A stretch of DNA of 64,000 nt from Streptomyces sp. NRRL B-24085 (lineage in GTDB: Bacteria; Actinomycetota; Actinomycetes; Streptomycetales; Streptomycetaceae). Below are positions 41,244 to 50,329 of this stretch, piece after piece; position 1 is the stretch's first letter; every line of letters starts with the position of its first letter. Location of the stretch: contig NZ_LJBR01000154.1 in the NCBI RefSeq assembly GCF_001282115.1, forward strand, positions 29,234-93,233, read 5' to 3'. Both the position numbers and the translations under genes were made by a program. The notes beneath the pieces are model-generated. The model was not told the DNA's origin. It did no database searches and was given only the letters and a program-made list of their open reading frames with translations.

Positions 41244-42614
41244 GTGCACGATATGAAATCGCTACGACGCGAAGGCGCAGGCCCGCCCCGCTCCGCCGCG
41301 GGCGCCGCCGCGGCCGTCGCGCTGGCCACCCTCCTCGCCTGCGCCGCCTGCAGTCCGCCCGGGGCGGGCAAGGGGACCGCCGCAGGCGACATGGTCGCCG
41401 TCACCGACCCCGTGACCGCCCGACAGGTCGCCGCCCTCGGCGACGTCACCTTGCGGATGTGGGCGGACCAGGCGGAGAAGCCGCTGATGAGATCGGTGGT
41501 GCCGGCGTTCGAGAAGCAGTATCCGAACGTCAAGGTCGACATCACCTACAAGAGCTTCGACGACCTGATCGCCACCGTCGTCAACGCGGCGTCCGGCACC
41601 AACCCGCCCGACCTGTTCGAGGGCAACATCGGCTACGCGGTCGACGGGGCGCTGGTCAAGGCGAAGCTGGTGCGCCCCCTGGACGACGTCGCGGCCGCCT
41701 ACGGCTGGATCACGGGCACCGGCGCGAGCACCCTCGCCCCTGCCCGCTGGAACGGCTCAGGCACCGCCTTCGGCAGCGGCAACCTCTACGGCATGTCGCC
41801 CATCAGCGAGGTCCAGGGCATCTACTACAACAAGGCCCAGCTGGAAGAACTCGGCCTGAAGCCACCGCGGTCCCTCGCCGACCTCGAGAAGGACCTGCCA
41901 GTGGTCAAGAAGGCCGGCAAGCAGCCGATCATGCTGGGCAACAGCGACCAGTACGCGGCCACCCACATCTTCTCCGACCTGGCCGTCACCGAGCAGACAC
42001 CGGCCTCGATCCGGGACTGGATCGGCGGCAAGGCGGGCACCACGTTCGTCACAAAGGGCAACGCCAAGGCGGCCCGGACGATGGCCGACTGGGCGAAGAA
42101 GGGCTACTTCGGCTCCGGCTACGACGGCTTGAGCAACGAGGACGCCATCAGCCGGTTCGCCAAGGGCACGGGCGTCTTCTTCGTCGGCGGCTCGTGGAAC
42201 GGGGCCACGCTCGACCCGGCGAAGTTCGGCTTCGGCGCGCTGACCACCGGCGGCGCGGGAGCCACCGCCTCGCCGTGGCACATCTCCGCCTCCTCCAAGG
42301 TCACGCCCGCCGCGGTCGCCTTCCTCGCCGCCCTGCACACCCCGAAGGCCGGTCAGGTGATCCTCGACACCGGGCGGCTGCCCGTCGTCACCGACGGCGT
42401 GAAGGGCACCAACAGCCTGCAGACCCAGACCCTCGACGCCCTCAAGCGCACGATCGCCGCGGGCACCCAGGTCGGCTACTACGACTGGACCGCCTCCGAC
42501 ATGCTCAACGTCATGGGCGGCAAACTCCAGGAGGTCATGGCCGGGCGCACCGGCGACACACAGTTCCTGAAGGCCGTCCAGGAGTCCTGGCTCAAGGCGA
42601 GGCAGGCGCAATGA
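41244..42614 (+). CDS. Extracellular solute-binding lipoprotein of a CUT1 sugar ABC transporter
   Basis: 456 residues from GTG 41244; ATG 41253 is an equal option. Signal peptide II with lipobox L-A-C-A-A-C-S. The mature part follows the family 1 solute-binding fold: V-T-L-R-M-W-A-D-Q, F-E-K-Q-Y-P-N-V-K-V-D, N-P-P-D-L-F-E-G-N, I-Y-Y-N-K and F-F-V-G-G-S-W-N-G. It captures a sugar outside and hands it to the two permeases. Located 80 bases after the HisD-like gene and overlapping the first permease start (ATGA). Confidence 0.9.
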   Translation: MHDMKSLRREGAGPPRSAAGAAAAVALATLLACAACSPPGAGKGTAAGDMVAVTDPVTARQVAALGDVTLRMWADQAEKPLMRSVVPAFEKQYPNVKVDITYKSFDDLIATVVNAASGTNPPDLFEGNIGYAVDGALVKAKLVRPLDDVAAAYGWITGTGASTLAPARWNGSGTAFGSGNLYGMSPISEVQGIYYNKAQLEELGLKPPRSLADLEKDLPVVKKAGKQPIMLGNSDQYAATHIFSDLAVTEQTPASIRDWIGGKAGTTFVTKGNAKAARTMADWAKKGYFGSGYDGLSNEDAISRFAKGTGVFFVGGSWNGATLDPAKFGFGALTTGGAGATASPWHISASSKVTPAAVAFLAALHTPKAGQVILDTGRLPVVTDGVKGTNSLQTQTLDALKRTIAAGTQVGYYDWTASDMLNVMGGKLQEVMAGRTGDTQFLKAVQESWLKARQAQ

Positions 42615-43624
42615 CCACCGCGGCCACCACCCCGAAGCAGGGCGCCACCGCCCCGACACCAGCGGCCCGCACCGACCGCACCCACGGCCCCCGCCGCCCC
42701 TCCCTCCGGTCCTACCTCTCCTCCCGGTCCTGGTCCTCGCTGCTGTACGTGGCACCCGCACTCGCGTTCTTCGCCGTCTTCGTCCTGTACCCGATCGGCA
42801 TCTCCGTCTGGTACTCCTTCTACGCCTACGACGGCCTGACACAGGGCACGCCGGTCGGCTGGGACAACTACACGGCCGTCTTCACCGACAGCGAGCTGCG
42901 CGCCGCGCTGCTGCACTCCCTGGTCCTGCTGTTCTTCTACGCCGTCCTGCCGGTCTGCGTCGGCCTGCTGCTGGCCGGGGCCATGTCCCGGATCCGGGTG
43001 TACGGACTGACGGTGTTCCGGGCGGTGCTGTTCCTGCCGCAGATCCTGTCCAGCGTCGTCGTCGCCGTCGCCTGGCGGAACCTGCTCGCCGTCGACGGAC
43101 CGGTCAACACGGTCCTCAAGGCCGTGGGGCTGGGCCGGTTCGCCACGAGCTGGCTGGGCGACTTCGACACGGCCCTTCCGTCGATCGGCGTGATCGGGGC
43201 CTGGGTCGAGTACGGGCTGTGCATGGTGCTCTTCCTCAGCGGCATCGTCGCCATCGACCGCTCCACCTACGAGGCGGCCCGCCTGGACGGCGCCGGGCCC
43301 GTACGGGAGTTCTTCGCGATCACCCTGCCCGCGCTGCGCCCGCAGATCTCGATCGCGCTGATCCTCACCGTCACCTTCGCGCTGCGCAACTTCGACCTCA
43401 TCTGGAACACCACCCGGGGCGGCCCCGGCACCACCACGACCGTGCCGAGCCTGTACGTCTACCAGGACGCGTTCCAGAACCGCATGCTCGGCCGGGCCTC
43501 CGCGCTGGCCATCGTGCTGACCGTGGTGATCCTCGCCGTCGTCACCGTCGTACAGCTCGCGCTGCGGGAACGCGAGCGCCCGCTCCGCCGTTTCGCGAGC
43601 CCGGGCAGGAAGGTGCAGTCATGA
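42611..43624 (+). CDS. CUT1 sugar ABC transporter permease (MalF-like)
   Basis: 337 residues. A Pro/Thr-rich cytosolic N-terminus of 40 residues precedes six membrane helices. The EAA motif reads Y-E-A-A-R-L-D-G-A-G-P-V-R-E-F-F-A-I-T-L-P, where the ATPase docks. Start overlaps the binding-protein stop (ATGA) and the stop overlaps the second permease start, so subunits are made together. No ATPase gene in the operon; the Streptomyces MsiK ATPase is expected to serve it (inference). Confidence 0.92.
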   Translation: MTTAATTPKQGATAPTPAARTDRTHGPRRPSLRSYLSSRSWSSLLYVAPALAFFAVFVLYPIGISVWYSFYAYDGLTQGTPVGWDNYTAVFTDSELRAALLHSLVLLFFYAVLPVCVGLLLAGAMSRIRVYGLTVFRAVLFLPQILSSVVVAVAWRNLLAVDGPVNTVLKAVGLGRFATSWLGDFDTALPSIGVIGAWVEYGLCMVLFLSGIVAIDRSTYEAARLDGAGPVREFFAITLPALRPQISIALILTVTFALRNFDLIWNTTRGGPGTTTTVPSLYVYQDAFQNRMLGRASALAIVLTVVILAVVTVVQLALRERERPLRRFASPGRKVQS

Positions 43625-44427
43625 GAATCGCCCGCAGCGAGAGCGTCGCCACCCACGCGCTGCTCGTCCTGGCGTCCGTCGTCGCCGTCTTCCCCCTGGT
43701 GTCGATCATCGTCTCGTCCCTGCACGGGGTGGCCGGCTCGGGCGGGGTGTCCTTGGCGAGCTACTCCACGGCCTGGACGCAGGGCCGGTTCGGGCCCGCG
43801 CTGCTGTCGAGCGCGCTGGTGGCCGTCACCGTCGTGGTGGTCACCGTGGTGCTCGCCGCCCTGGCCGGTTACGCGCTGGCCACCATGCGGGTGCCCGGCG
43901 GCCGGATCATCGTCGGCCTGCTGCTCGTGGGCCTGGTCCTGCCCTACGAGGTGACGGTCCTGCCCCTGTACGAGCTGCTCACCGGATGGCATCTCGTCGA
44001 CACCTACGGGGCGTTGATCCTGCCGCAGATCGCCCTGTCCGTCCCGCTGGGCGTGTTGTGGATGCGGTCGTTCTTCGCGTCCGTCCCGGTGGAGCTGCTG
44101 GAGGCGGCCCGCATCGACGGCACGAGCCGGCTGCAGAGCCTGCGCCTGGTCGTCCTGCCCATCGCCGGGCCCGCCCTCACCACGCTGAGCACGGTCCTGT
44201 TCCTGTTCACCTGGAACGAGTTCCTGCTGGCGCTCATCCTCGTGCCCGACAACGCCTCGGTGCAGACCGTGCCGCTCGCGCTGTCCTTCTTCTCCGGCGC
44301 CGCCCGTTCCAGCGACCCGGCGGTCACCGCGGCCGCCGCCGTCCTGGTCGCCCTGCCGGTGCTGCTGGCGTACGTCTTCCTCCAGCGGCGCCTGATCAGC
44401 GGCCTGACCGAAGGAGCCGTCAAGTGA
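43621..44427 (+). CDS. CUT1 sugar ABC transporter permease (MalG-like)
   Basis: 268 residues with six membrane helices; EAA motif L-E-A-A-R-I-D-G-T-S-R-L-Q-S-L-R-L-V-V-L-P and the F-T-W-N-E-F-L-L-A-L-I-L MalG-type end motif. ATG overlaps the first permease stop and its stop overlaps the GTG of the nitrilase gene (GTGA). No signal peptide beyond the first helix. The substrate cannot be deduced from the permease alone. Confidence 0.92.
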   Translation: MRIARSESVATHALLVLASVVAVFPLVSIIVSSLHGVAGSGGVSLASYSTAWTQGRFGPALLSSALVAVTVVVVTVVLAALAGYALATMRVPGGRIIVGLLLVGLVLPYEVTVLPLYELLTGWHLVDTYGALILPQIALSVPLGVLWMRSFFASVPVELLEAARIDGTSRLQSLRLVVLPIAGPALTTLSTVLFLFTWNEFLLALILVPDNASVQTVPLALSFFSGAARSSDPAVTAAAAVLVALPVLLAYVFLQRRLISGLTEGAVK

Positions 44428-45278
44428 CCATGCCCCTGCTGCCCGAGGACACCGGCGTCGCCCGTGTCGTGTGCGAACAACTGACCCCTGAGGTAGGGGA
44501 GTTGGCCCGTAACAAGGAGCTGGCCCTCGATGCCGTGCGGCGTGCCCTGGCCGACCGCGCCGACATCGTCGTCCTGCCCGAACTGACCACCTCCGGCTAC
44601 GTCTTCGCCGACGCCGACGAGGCCCGGCGTACGGCGATCACCGCCGACGACGCCTTCTTCACCGACCTCGGCGACCTCCTGGCCGGCACCCGTACCGTCG
44701 TGGTGCTGGGCTTCTGCGAGGACGGCGGCCCGGTGCTGTACAACAGCGCCGCCGTCGTCGACGCGAGCGGAGTGCGCGCCGTCTACCGCAAGACCCATCT
44801 GTGGGACCGCGAGACGCTGTTCTTCACCCCCGGCGAGCGCATGGCGCCGGTCGTCACCACCCCGCACGGCCGCATCGGCGTCCTGATCTGCTACGACCTG
44901 GAGTTCCCCGAGATGCCCCGCCGACTGGCCACGGCGGGCGCCGACCTCATCGCCGTACCGACCAACTGGCCCCTGGAGGAGCGCCCCGCCGACGAACGCC
45001 CCGCCGAGATCATCCAGGCGCAGGCCGCCGCACGGGCCAACGGCCTCTACATCGCCTGCGCGGACCGCGCGGGCACAGAGCGCGGACAGGCCTGGACGCA
45101 GGGCACGGCCGTCATCAACCAGTACGGCTGGATCACCGCCGCGGCCGGCGACGAGCGGCCCCGGGTCGTCGCCGACCTCTTCCTCCACCTCTCGCGGGAG
45201 AAGATCCTCTCCCCGCACAACGACCTGCTCGGCGACCGCCGCACCGACCTCTACGCCCAGGAGAGCCCCCAGCTATGA
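44424..45278 (+). CDS. Carbon-nitrogen hydrolase (nitrilase superfamily amidase)
   Basis: 284 residues from GTG 44424 (AAGGAG upstream); ATG 44430 is an alternative. The catalytic triad is complete: Glu53 in L-P-E-L-T-T-S-G-Y, Lys123 in Y-R-K-T-H-L-W-D and Cys156 in I-C-Y-D-L-E-F-P-E. The F-T-P-G and N-W-P motifs also match. Members hydrolyse nitriles, omega-amides or N-carbamoyl compounds; K-T-H-L and E-F-P-E favour an amidase type. Its insertion between permeases and alpha-glucosidase, overlapping both by four bases, means the imported molecule should contain an amide or nitrogen bond. Confidence 0.87.
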   Translation: MTMPLLPEDTGVARVVCEQLTPEVGELARNKELALDAVRRALADRADIVVLPELTTSGYVFADADEARRTAITADDAFFTDLGDLLAGTRTVVVLGFCEDGGPVLYNSAAVVDASGVRAVYRKTHLWDRETLFFTPGERMAPVVTTPHGRIGVLICYDLEFPEMPRRLATAGADLIAVPTNWPLEERPADERPAEIIQAQAAARANGLYIACADRAGTERGQAWTQGTAVINQYGWITAAAGDERPRVVADLFLHLSREKILSPHNDLLGDRRTDLYAQESPQL

Positions 45279-46945
45279 CGTCCGCCGACACCGCACCGCC
45301 CGCGCCCGCCCACCTCGCCGCGGACGACGACTGGTGGCGCACCGCCGTCATCTACCAGATCTACCCGCGCTCCTTCGCCGACAGCGACGGCGACGGCACC
45401 GGCGATCTGCCCGGCATCACCGCACGCCTCGACCACCTCGCCGACCTCGGCGTGGACGCCCTGTGGCTGTCGCCGTTCTACCCCTCGCCGCAGCGCGACG
45501 GCGGCTACGACGTCGCCGACTACCGCGCGGTCGACCCCCGTTACGGCACCCTCGCCGACTTCGACGCCCTGCTGGCCCGGGCCCACACCCTGGGCATCCG
45601 CGTCGTCGTCGACCTCGTACCCAACCACTGCTCCAGCGAACACACCGCGTTCCGGGCCGCGTTGGCGGCGGCCCCGGGCAGCCCGGAGCGGGACCTGTTC
45701 CACTTCCGCGACGGCCGCGGCCCGGACGGGGGCCTGCCGCCCAACGACTGGACGTCGATGTTCGAAGGGCCGGCCTGGACGCGGGTCACCGAGGCCGACG
45801 GCCGCCCCGGGCAGTGGTACCTGCACCTGTTCGACCCCGGCCAGCCCGACTGGAACTGGGACAACCCCGCCGTCCGCGCGGACTTCGAGACGACGCTGCG
45901 GTTCTGGCTCGACCGGGGCGTCGACGGCTTCCGGGTCGACGTCTGCGACGCCCTCGTCAAAGCCGACGGCCTGCCCGACTGGCCCCACCCGACCCACGGG
46001 GTCATCGAACCGGTCGACGGCGTCATGCCCCCCATGTGGGACCAGGAGGGCATCCACGACATCTTCCGCGCCTGGCGCAAGCTGCTGGACTCCTACGACG
46101 GCCACCGCATCCTGTGCGCCGAGGCCTGGCTCCCGCCCGAGCGCGCCGCCCGCATCATCCGCCCCGACGAGATGCACCAGGCCTTCAACTTCCGCTTCCT
46201 GGAGACTCCTTGGGAGCTAGACGCCCTGCGTGCCGTGATCGACGAGTCCCTGACGGCCAACGAAGCGGTCGGCGCGCCCACCACCTGGGTCCTGTCCAAC
46301 CACGACGTCATGCGCCACGCCAGCCGCTTCGGCTACGACGGGCCCGTCGCCCTGGAGCACGGCGTCGGAGCCGACGACCCCCAGCCCGACCGCGCGGCGG
46401 GCCTGCGCCGGGCCCGAGCGGCGACCGCACTCATGCTTGCCCTGCCCGGCTCCGCCTACCTCTACCAGGGCGAGGAACTCGGCCTCCCCGAGGCGACCGA
46501 CCTGCCGGACTCCGCCCGACAGGACCCGGTGTGGGAACGCTCCGGCCACCGCATCCGCGGCCGGGACGGCTGCCGCGTACCACTGCCGTGGACCAGCCAG
46601 GGCCCTTCGTTCGGCTTCAGCGACACCCCCGACACGTGGCTCCCGCAGCCCTCCTACTACGGCACCTACGCAGCTGAGTTGCAGCGCGACGACCCCGACT
46701 CCACCCTCCACCTCTACCGCGGCCTGCTGCGCCTGCGCCGCCACCACAGGCTGGGAACAGGGGAGTTGCGTTGGCTGTCGTCCCCGGACGGCGTCCTGCA
46801 CTTCACCAACGGCGCGGTCGAGGTGATGACCAACCTCGGTCCCCACCCGGTCCCACTGCCCCCTTCCCGCCACCTCGTGATCGCCTCCGCCGCGGTGACG
46901 GATCATGTGGCACCGGACACGACGGTGTGGCTCGTGCGGGACTGA
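45275..46945 (+). CDS. GH13 alpha-glucosidase
   Basis: 556 residues, no signal peptide, so intracellular. GH13 regions: V-V-V-D-L-V-P-N-H (region I), G-F-R-V-D-V-C-D with nucleophile Asp222 (region II), I-L-C-A-E-A-W with acid/base Glu283 (region III) and V-L-S-N-H-D with Asp344 (region IV). The I-Y-Q-I-Y-P-R-S-F start and the Q-G-E-E-L-G-L motif are typical of oligo-1,6-glucosidase/alpha-glucosidase subfamilies. It would remove a terminal alpha-glucose from the imported glycoside. Overlaps the nitrilase stop (ATGA); last gene of the operon. Confidence 0.92.
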   Translation: MTSADTAPPAPAHLAADDDWWRTAVIYQIYPRSFADSDGDGTGDLPGITARLDHLADLGVDALWLSPFYPSPQRDGGYDVADYRAVDPRYGTLADFDALLARAHTLGIRVVVDLVPNHCSSEHTAFRAALAAAPGSPERDLFHFRDGRGPDGGLPPNDWTSMFEGPAWTRVTEADGRPGQWYLHLFDPGQPDWNWDNPAVRADFETTLRFWLDRGVDGFRVDVCDALVKADGLPDWPHPTHGVIEPVDGVMPPMWDQEGIHDIFRAWRKLLDSYDGHRILCAEAWLPPERAARIIRPDEMHQAFNFRFLETPWELDALRAVIDESLTANEAVGAPTTWVLSNHDVMRHASRFGYDGPVALEHGVGADDPQPDRAAGLRRARAATALMLALPGSAYLYQGEELGLPEATDLPDSARQDPVWERSGHRIRGRDGCRVPLPWTSQGPSFGFSDTPDTWLPQPSYYGTYAAELQRDDPDSTLHLYRGLLRLRRHHRLGTGELRWLSSPDGVLHFTNGAVEVMTNLGPHPVPLPPSRHLVIASAAVTDHVAPDTTVWLVRD

Positions 46946-47053
46946 TGCGGGTCAGTCGGCGGCCGTTCTCGAACATGTGCAGCGTGGTGCTGAAGTAGCA
47001 GGCGCTGTATAAGAGTTGGGAAGAACGGGGTGCCGGGGGCGGGGGAGACCCAG

Positions 47054-47827
47054 ATGCGTGCGATGCGTGGTGGGATGTACGTGGCTCTGGCGTTGACAAT
47101 CCTCTCGGGGACGTCGTGCACGGCCGACGGGCGCAGCAGTGAAGCGCGGGCCTTCGAGGAGGCGCTTCGGCCGCTGCGTCAGGCGAAGTCGTTCAGGATG
47201 GCGGGGGAGTTGCGCAGCCCGGACGGGGCGCAGGTGAGGTTCGCTGCCCGCCTCGACGGCCGCGGCGCCTGCACGGGGACGGTGGGAGGCGCGGAGAGTC
47301 TCCTGATCGGCAAGCAGGTGTGGACACGCTGGTCAGACAGTGCCCTGCCCGCTGCCGTGAGCAGGCTTGCCGGGGACGAGCAGGTCACGGAGTTCGATCC
47401 CGCTGCGGATCCGGCCGAGGACACGCGGTGGGCCGCGGAGAAGCTGCTGCGGGGCACGTACATGGTGACGGACTTGCCGGGCGCCGTGGCGGAGACGGAG
47501 GGCATCGCGCCGGTCTGCCAGACAGGACTGTTGCTGGCGGAAGCCTCTTCGGGCGCCGGTGAAGTGACCTCCGGCCCCGTGACGGTGCTCGACGGTGAGC
47601 GACTGCGTCCCCTCTCCAGGACCACGGGTCCGGTGACCGTCCGGGTCCACGTGCCGGCGCAGGGCAGTCCGGAAGCACGGCTTGCCGAGTACCGGGTGGA
47701 GGGAGGCAGGTCTCTCTCAATACGGTTCAGCGATCTCGGCAAGCCCGTCACCGTCCGCCGGCCGGACGGCGAGCAGACCATCGCGTCCAGGGATGTGCTG
47801 GCGGTCCTCGACCGGGGTGGCTCCTGA
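47054..47827 (+). CDS. Lipoprotein, unknown function
   Basis: 257 residues from ATG 47054, GGGGGAG upstream. Lipobox L-S-G-T-S-C-T. The mature protein has S-F-R-M-A-G-E-L-R-S-P-D-G-A-Q-V-R-F (a strand pattern), V-W-T-R-W-S-D, Y-M-V-T-D-L-P-G-A, and G-P-V-T-V-L-D-G-E-R-L. The overall pattern recalls LppX/LprG-like beta sheets of actinobacterial lipoproteins, but similarity is too weak to name a family. A separate transcription unit after the alpha-glucosidase. Confidence 0.7.
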   Translation: MRAMRGGMYVALALTILSGTSCTADGRSSEARAFEEALRPLRQAKSFRMAGELRSPDGAQVRFAARLDGRGACTGTVGGAESLLIGKQVWTRWSDSALPAAVSRLAGDEQVTEFDPAADPAEDTRWAAEKLLRGTYMVTDLPGAVAETEGIAPVCQTGLLLAEASSGAGEVTSGPVTVLDGERLRPLSRTTGPVTVRVHVPAQGSPEARLAEYRVEGGRSLSIRFSDLGKPVTVRRPDGEQTIASRDVLAVLDRGGS

Positions 47828-47970
47828 CGGGCACGCCCAGGACGCCCACGGCCGTGGTGACCGCCCCTGTCGGCACCGTCGTCCTGCGATCGAACAGCGT
47901 GACCACGCTCTGCGGTGCTTCCCGGCCGAAGAACATCTCCAGGTTTCGCGCTGAGCGGCCGGCCGCGTCG

Positions 47971-48171
47971 CTACTGCGCAGGAAAAGCCGACATCTGTGC
48001 CGTGACGCCGTCGGTCAACTGCTTCACGGCGGTCGACGACAGGACCCGTTCCGCAGTCGTCACGTTGCGCACCGCGGCCACGATCTGATGCGGCGGGGCG
48101 TGCTTGAGGACGTAGCGGCTGCCCCGCCCGGACAACTGGAAGAGCCTGGCGCAACGTGACGTCCGCTGCAC
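47971..48171 (-). pseudogene. NarL/LuxR-type response regulator fragment
   Basis: The frame reads G-S-R-Y-V-L-K-H-A-P-P-H-Q-I-V-A-A-V-R-N-V, which matches the G-A-x-G-Y-L-L-K-D-A-P-P-E-x-L-V-A-A-I-R segment at the end of a receiver domain with its conserved Lys. The phosphorylation Asp region and the LuxR helix-turn-helix are missing, and the frame stops after 66 codons. A decayed response regulator is the best explanation. The surrounding 47828-48200 holds nothing else I can support. Confidence 0.6.
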
Positions 48172-48200
48172 CAGACCCTTCGGCGCTGTTGTCGTACGGC

Positions 48201-48950
48201 TCAGACGGCGACGCGACCGCCGTCGACGGGGACGATCGCGCCGTGCACGAAGCTCGCCGCTTCACTTGCCAGGAAGGTGATCACGGAGGCGACCTCCTCC
48301 GGGCTCGCCGGGCGGCCCGCGGGCGCCTGGGCGGCGAGCCCGCCCAGGTCGTCGCCCATGCCTGCCGTCCCCTCGGTACGGGTCGGTCCGACCCCGACGG
48401 CGTTGACCCGCACGCCCTGAGGGCCGTACTCGGCCGCCCACGACTTCGTCAGCAGATTCACGGCGGCCTTGCTCGACCCGTAGAGGGCCATGCCCGCCAT
48501 CCCGAAGTCGGCCACCATCGTGCTCACGTTGACGACGGCACCACGGCCGCGCTCCGCCATGGCCGGAGCGAGCTCGGCCACCAGGTAGTACGGGGCCTTC
48601 ACGTTCAGCGCGTACACCGCATCGAACTGCGCCTCCTCGGTGTCGGCGGTCGGGCCGAACGGGTAGATGCCGGCGTTGTTGACCAGGATGTCGACCGCGC
48701 CGCCGATGTCCGTTGCGCGCTGCGCGAGATCGCGTGCCGCCGCCACCGTCGTCAGGTCCGCGGCGAGGAAGTCGGCCTTGCCCCCGCGCGCCCGGATGGC
48801 GGCGGCCACGGACTCACCACGAGCCGCGTCCCGTCCCGCGACCAGCACGTGTGCGCCACGCTCGGCGAGGGCGGCCGCCGTCGCCGCTCCGATGCCGCTG
48901 GTGGCGCCGGTGACCAGGGCGACGCTGCCGGAAAGGTAGGAAGAATTCAC
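48201..48950 (-). CDS. Short-chain dehydrogenase/reductase
   Basis: 249 residues from GTG 48950 (GGAG eight bases upstream). T-G-A-T-S-G-I-G, N-N-A-G-I, V-N-V-S-T-M (catalytic Ser) and Y-G-S-S-K-A-A-V (Tyr/Lys) are all present; the ending F-V-H-G-A-I-V-P-V-D-G-G is standard. A-G-R-D after beta strand 2 suggests NADP. It follows the LysR gene on the same strand with 290 bases between, so the LysR may regulate it. Substrate unknown. Confidence 0.88.
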   Translation of the reverse strand: MNSSYLSGSVALVTGATSGIGAATAAALAERGAHVLVAGRDAARGESVAAAIRARGGKADFLAADLTTVAAARDLAQRATDIGGAVDILVNNAGIYPFGPTADTEEAQFDAVYALNVKAPYYLVAELAPAMAERGRGAVVNVSTMVADFGMAGMALYGSSKAAVNLLTKSWAAEYGPQGVRVNAVGVGPTRTEGTAGMGDDLGGLAAQAPAGRPASPEEVASVITFLASEAASFVHGAIVPVDGGRVAV

Positions 48951-49240
48951 GGTAAGCACTCCATCGAAAAGTCGGGTTGCGTGCCACAATGTACGCATCA
49001 TTTCCGCGGAGTGCATTCGATCGCTGCCCCTTTCGATGTCTCCCAATGTGCCGATCATTGCTCTTGGAGAACGTCATCGGCGTCGCGAATATCCACATAT
49101 GAGCAGGTCAACGGCTTGCAGTCGATTCTGGGCCGCAATTCCGGAGGGAAGTGGCAATCGAATTCACTGATGGCGGCGACCGCTTATTCATATAGCGGGA
49201 GCAGGTTGAATCCGAAGTGCAGAGCGCGTCGAATCCTGCC

Positions 49241-50140
49241 TCAGTGGAGGTCTGCCGTCGGAAGTCCTGTGATGAAGGCGGCCAGGTCGCGCCGTCGGGA
49301 GTGGGTCGGCCAGGCGACCCAGGTGCGGCGGACCAGCGGATGCCGGTGCAGTGGCTTCCACACCACGTTCTCGGGCAGCGGCTGGGACCAGCGGGGCGGC
49401 GCCAGGGCGAAGGCCTTCTCGGTGCCGACGGCTGCCAGCTTGACCTCGGCGATCAACGACTGATCGTGCGGCGGCTCAGGTCCCAGGTCGAGGCCGAAAC
49501 TGCGCAGCACCGAGGTCACTTCGTCGTACCACGCCGGACTGCCGGAGCGGGGAAAGCTCACCCACTCCAGGCCACGGAGGGTCTCCAGGCGCACCCCCTC
49601 GTCGTCCGCCAGCTCGGCGGCGACGCTCGCGGCCAGCAGCACACCCAGCTTCTCCGTGACGACCAGCATGGCGTCCAGGTCGGGGTCCGCAGGAGGTTCC
49701 CGGAGCAGACCGATGTCGAGGTCACCGGCGCGCAAGGCCTTCAACTGGGCGGCCGATGAGAGGTGGCGGGCCTGCACGCGTGTGCCGGGGCAGGAGGCCG
49801 CCACCTGTTCCATGGCCGGCTGGAGCAGGTCGGACGGGAGTTCCAAGGGGATGCCGATGCGCAGCAGCCCGCATCCCGGGCTCGTCAGGCTCGCCATGGT
49901 CCGCATGGCCTGGTCGTGGCGGGCGATCACCGCGCGGGCCTCCGCCAGCAGGGTCTCGCCCTCCTCGGTGGGACGGACGCCGGTGTTGGTGCGGATCAGC
50001 AGCTTCAGCCCGAGTTGCCGCTCAAGGCCGCTCACCGTCTGTGACAGCGCCGACTGGCTCATGTGCAGTCGGCGGGCGGCGGCGGACATGCCGCCCTCCT
50101 CGGCGACCGCCACGAAGGTTCGCAGTTCCCGCAGTTCCAT
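49241..50140 (-). CDS. LysR-family transcriptional regulator
   Basis: 299 residues from ATG 50140 (GGAGAG upstream). HTH: L-R-E-L-R-T-F-V-A-V-A-E-E-G-G-M-S-A-A-A and S-Q-S-A-L-S-Q-T-V-S-G-L-E, then the effector domain from residue 90 (L-L-R-I-G-I-P-L-E-L). Tandem with the SDR gene. The gap between them (48951-49240) is distinctly AT-richer than its neighbours and may contain the binding site. Ligand unknown. Confidence 0.88.
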   Translation of the reverse strand: MELRELRTFVAVAEEGGMSAAARRLHMSQSALSQTVSGLERQLGLKLLIRTNTGVRPTEEGETLLAEARAVIARHDQAMRTMASLTSPGCGLLRIGIPLELPSDLLQPAMEQVAASCPGTRVQARHLSSAAQLKALRAGDLDIGLLREPPADPDLDAMLVVTEKLGVLLAASVAAELADDEGVRLETLRGLEWVSFPRSGSPAWYDEVTSVLRSFGLDLGPEPPHDQSLIAEVKLAAVGTEKAFALAPPRWSQPLPENVVWKPLHRHPLVRRTWVAWPTHSRRRDLAAFITGLPTADLH

Positions 50141-50329
50141 CTCTCCATCCCAGCACACGGTCCACCGACCGGGCATCCGCCGGCCAGAAGGTGCGCCGAT
50201 GGCCGCGTTCGCCCCCGGCGATGGCGGCTGTCCCGCAGTGAACCGTGCCTTCGACCGCAGTGGTCAGCCGGAGGGACCGTACCGGTGGCACCCCTGTGAG
50301 GGGGCCCTGCCCGGCGTACCCGAGATCCG

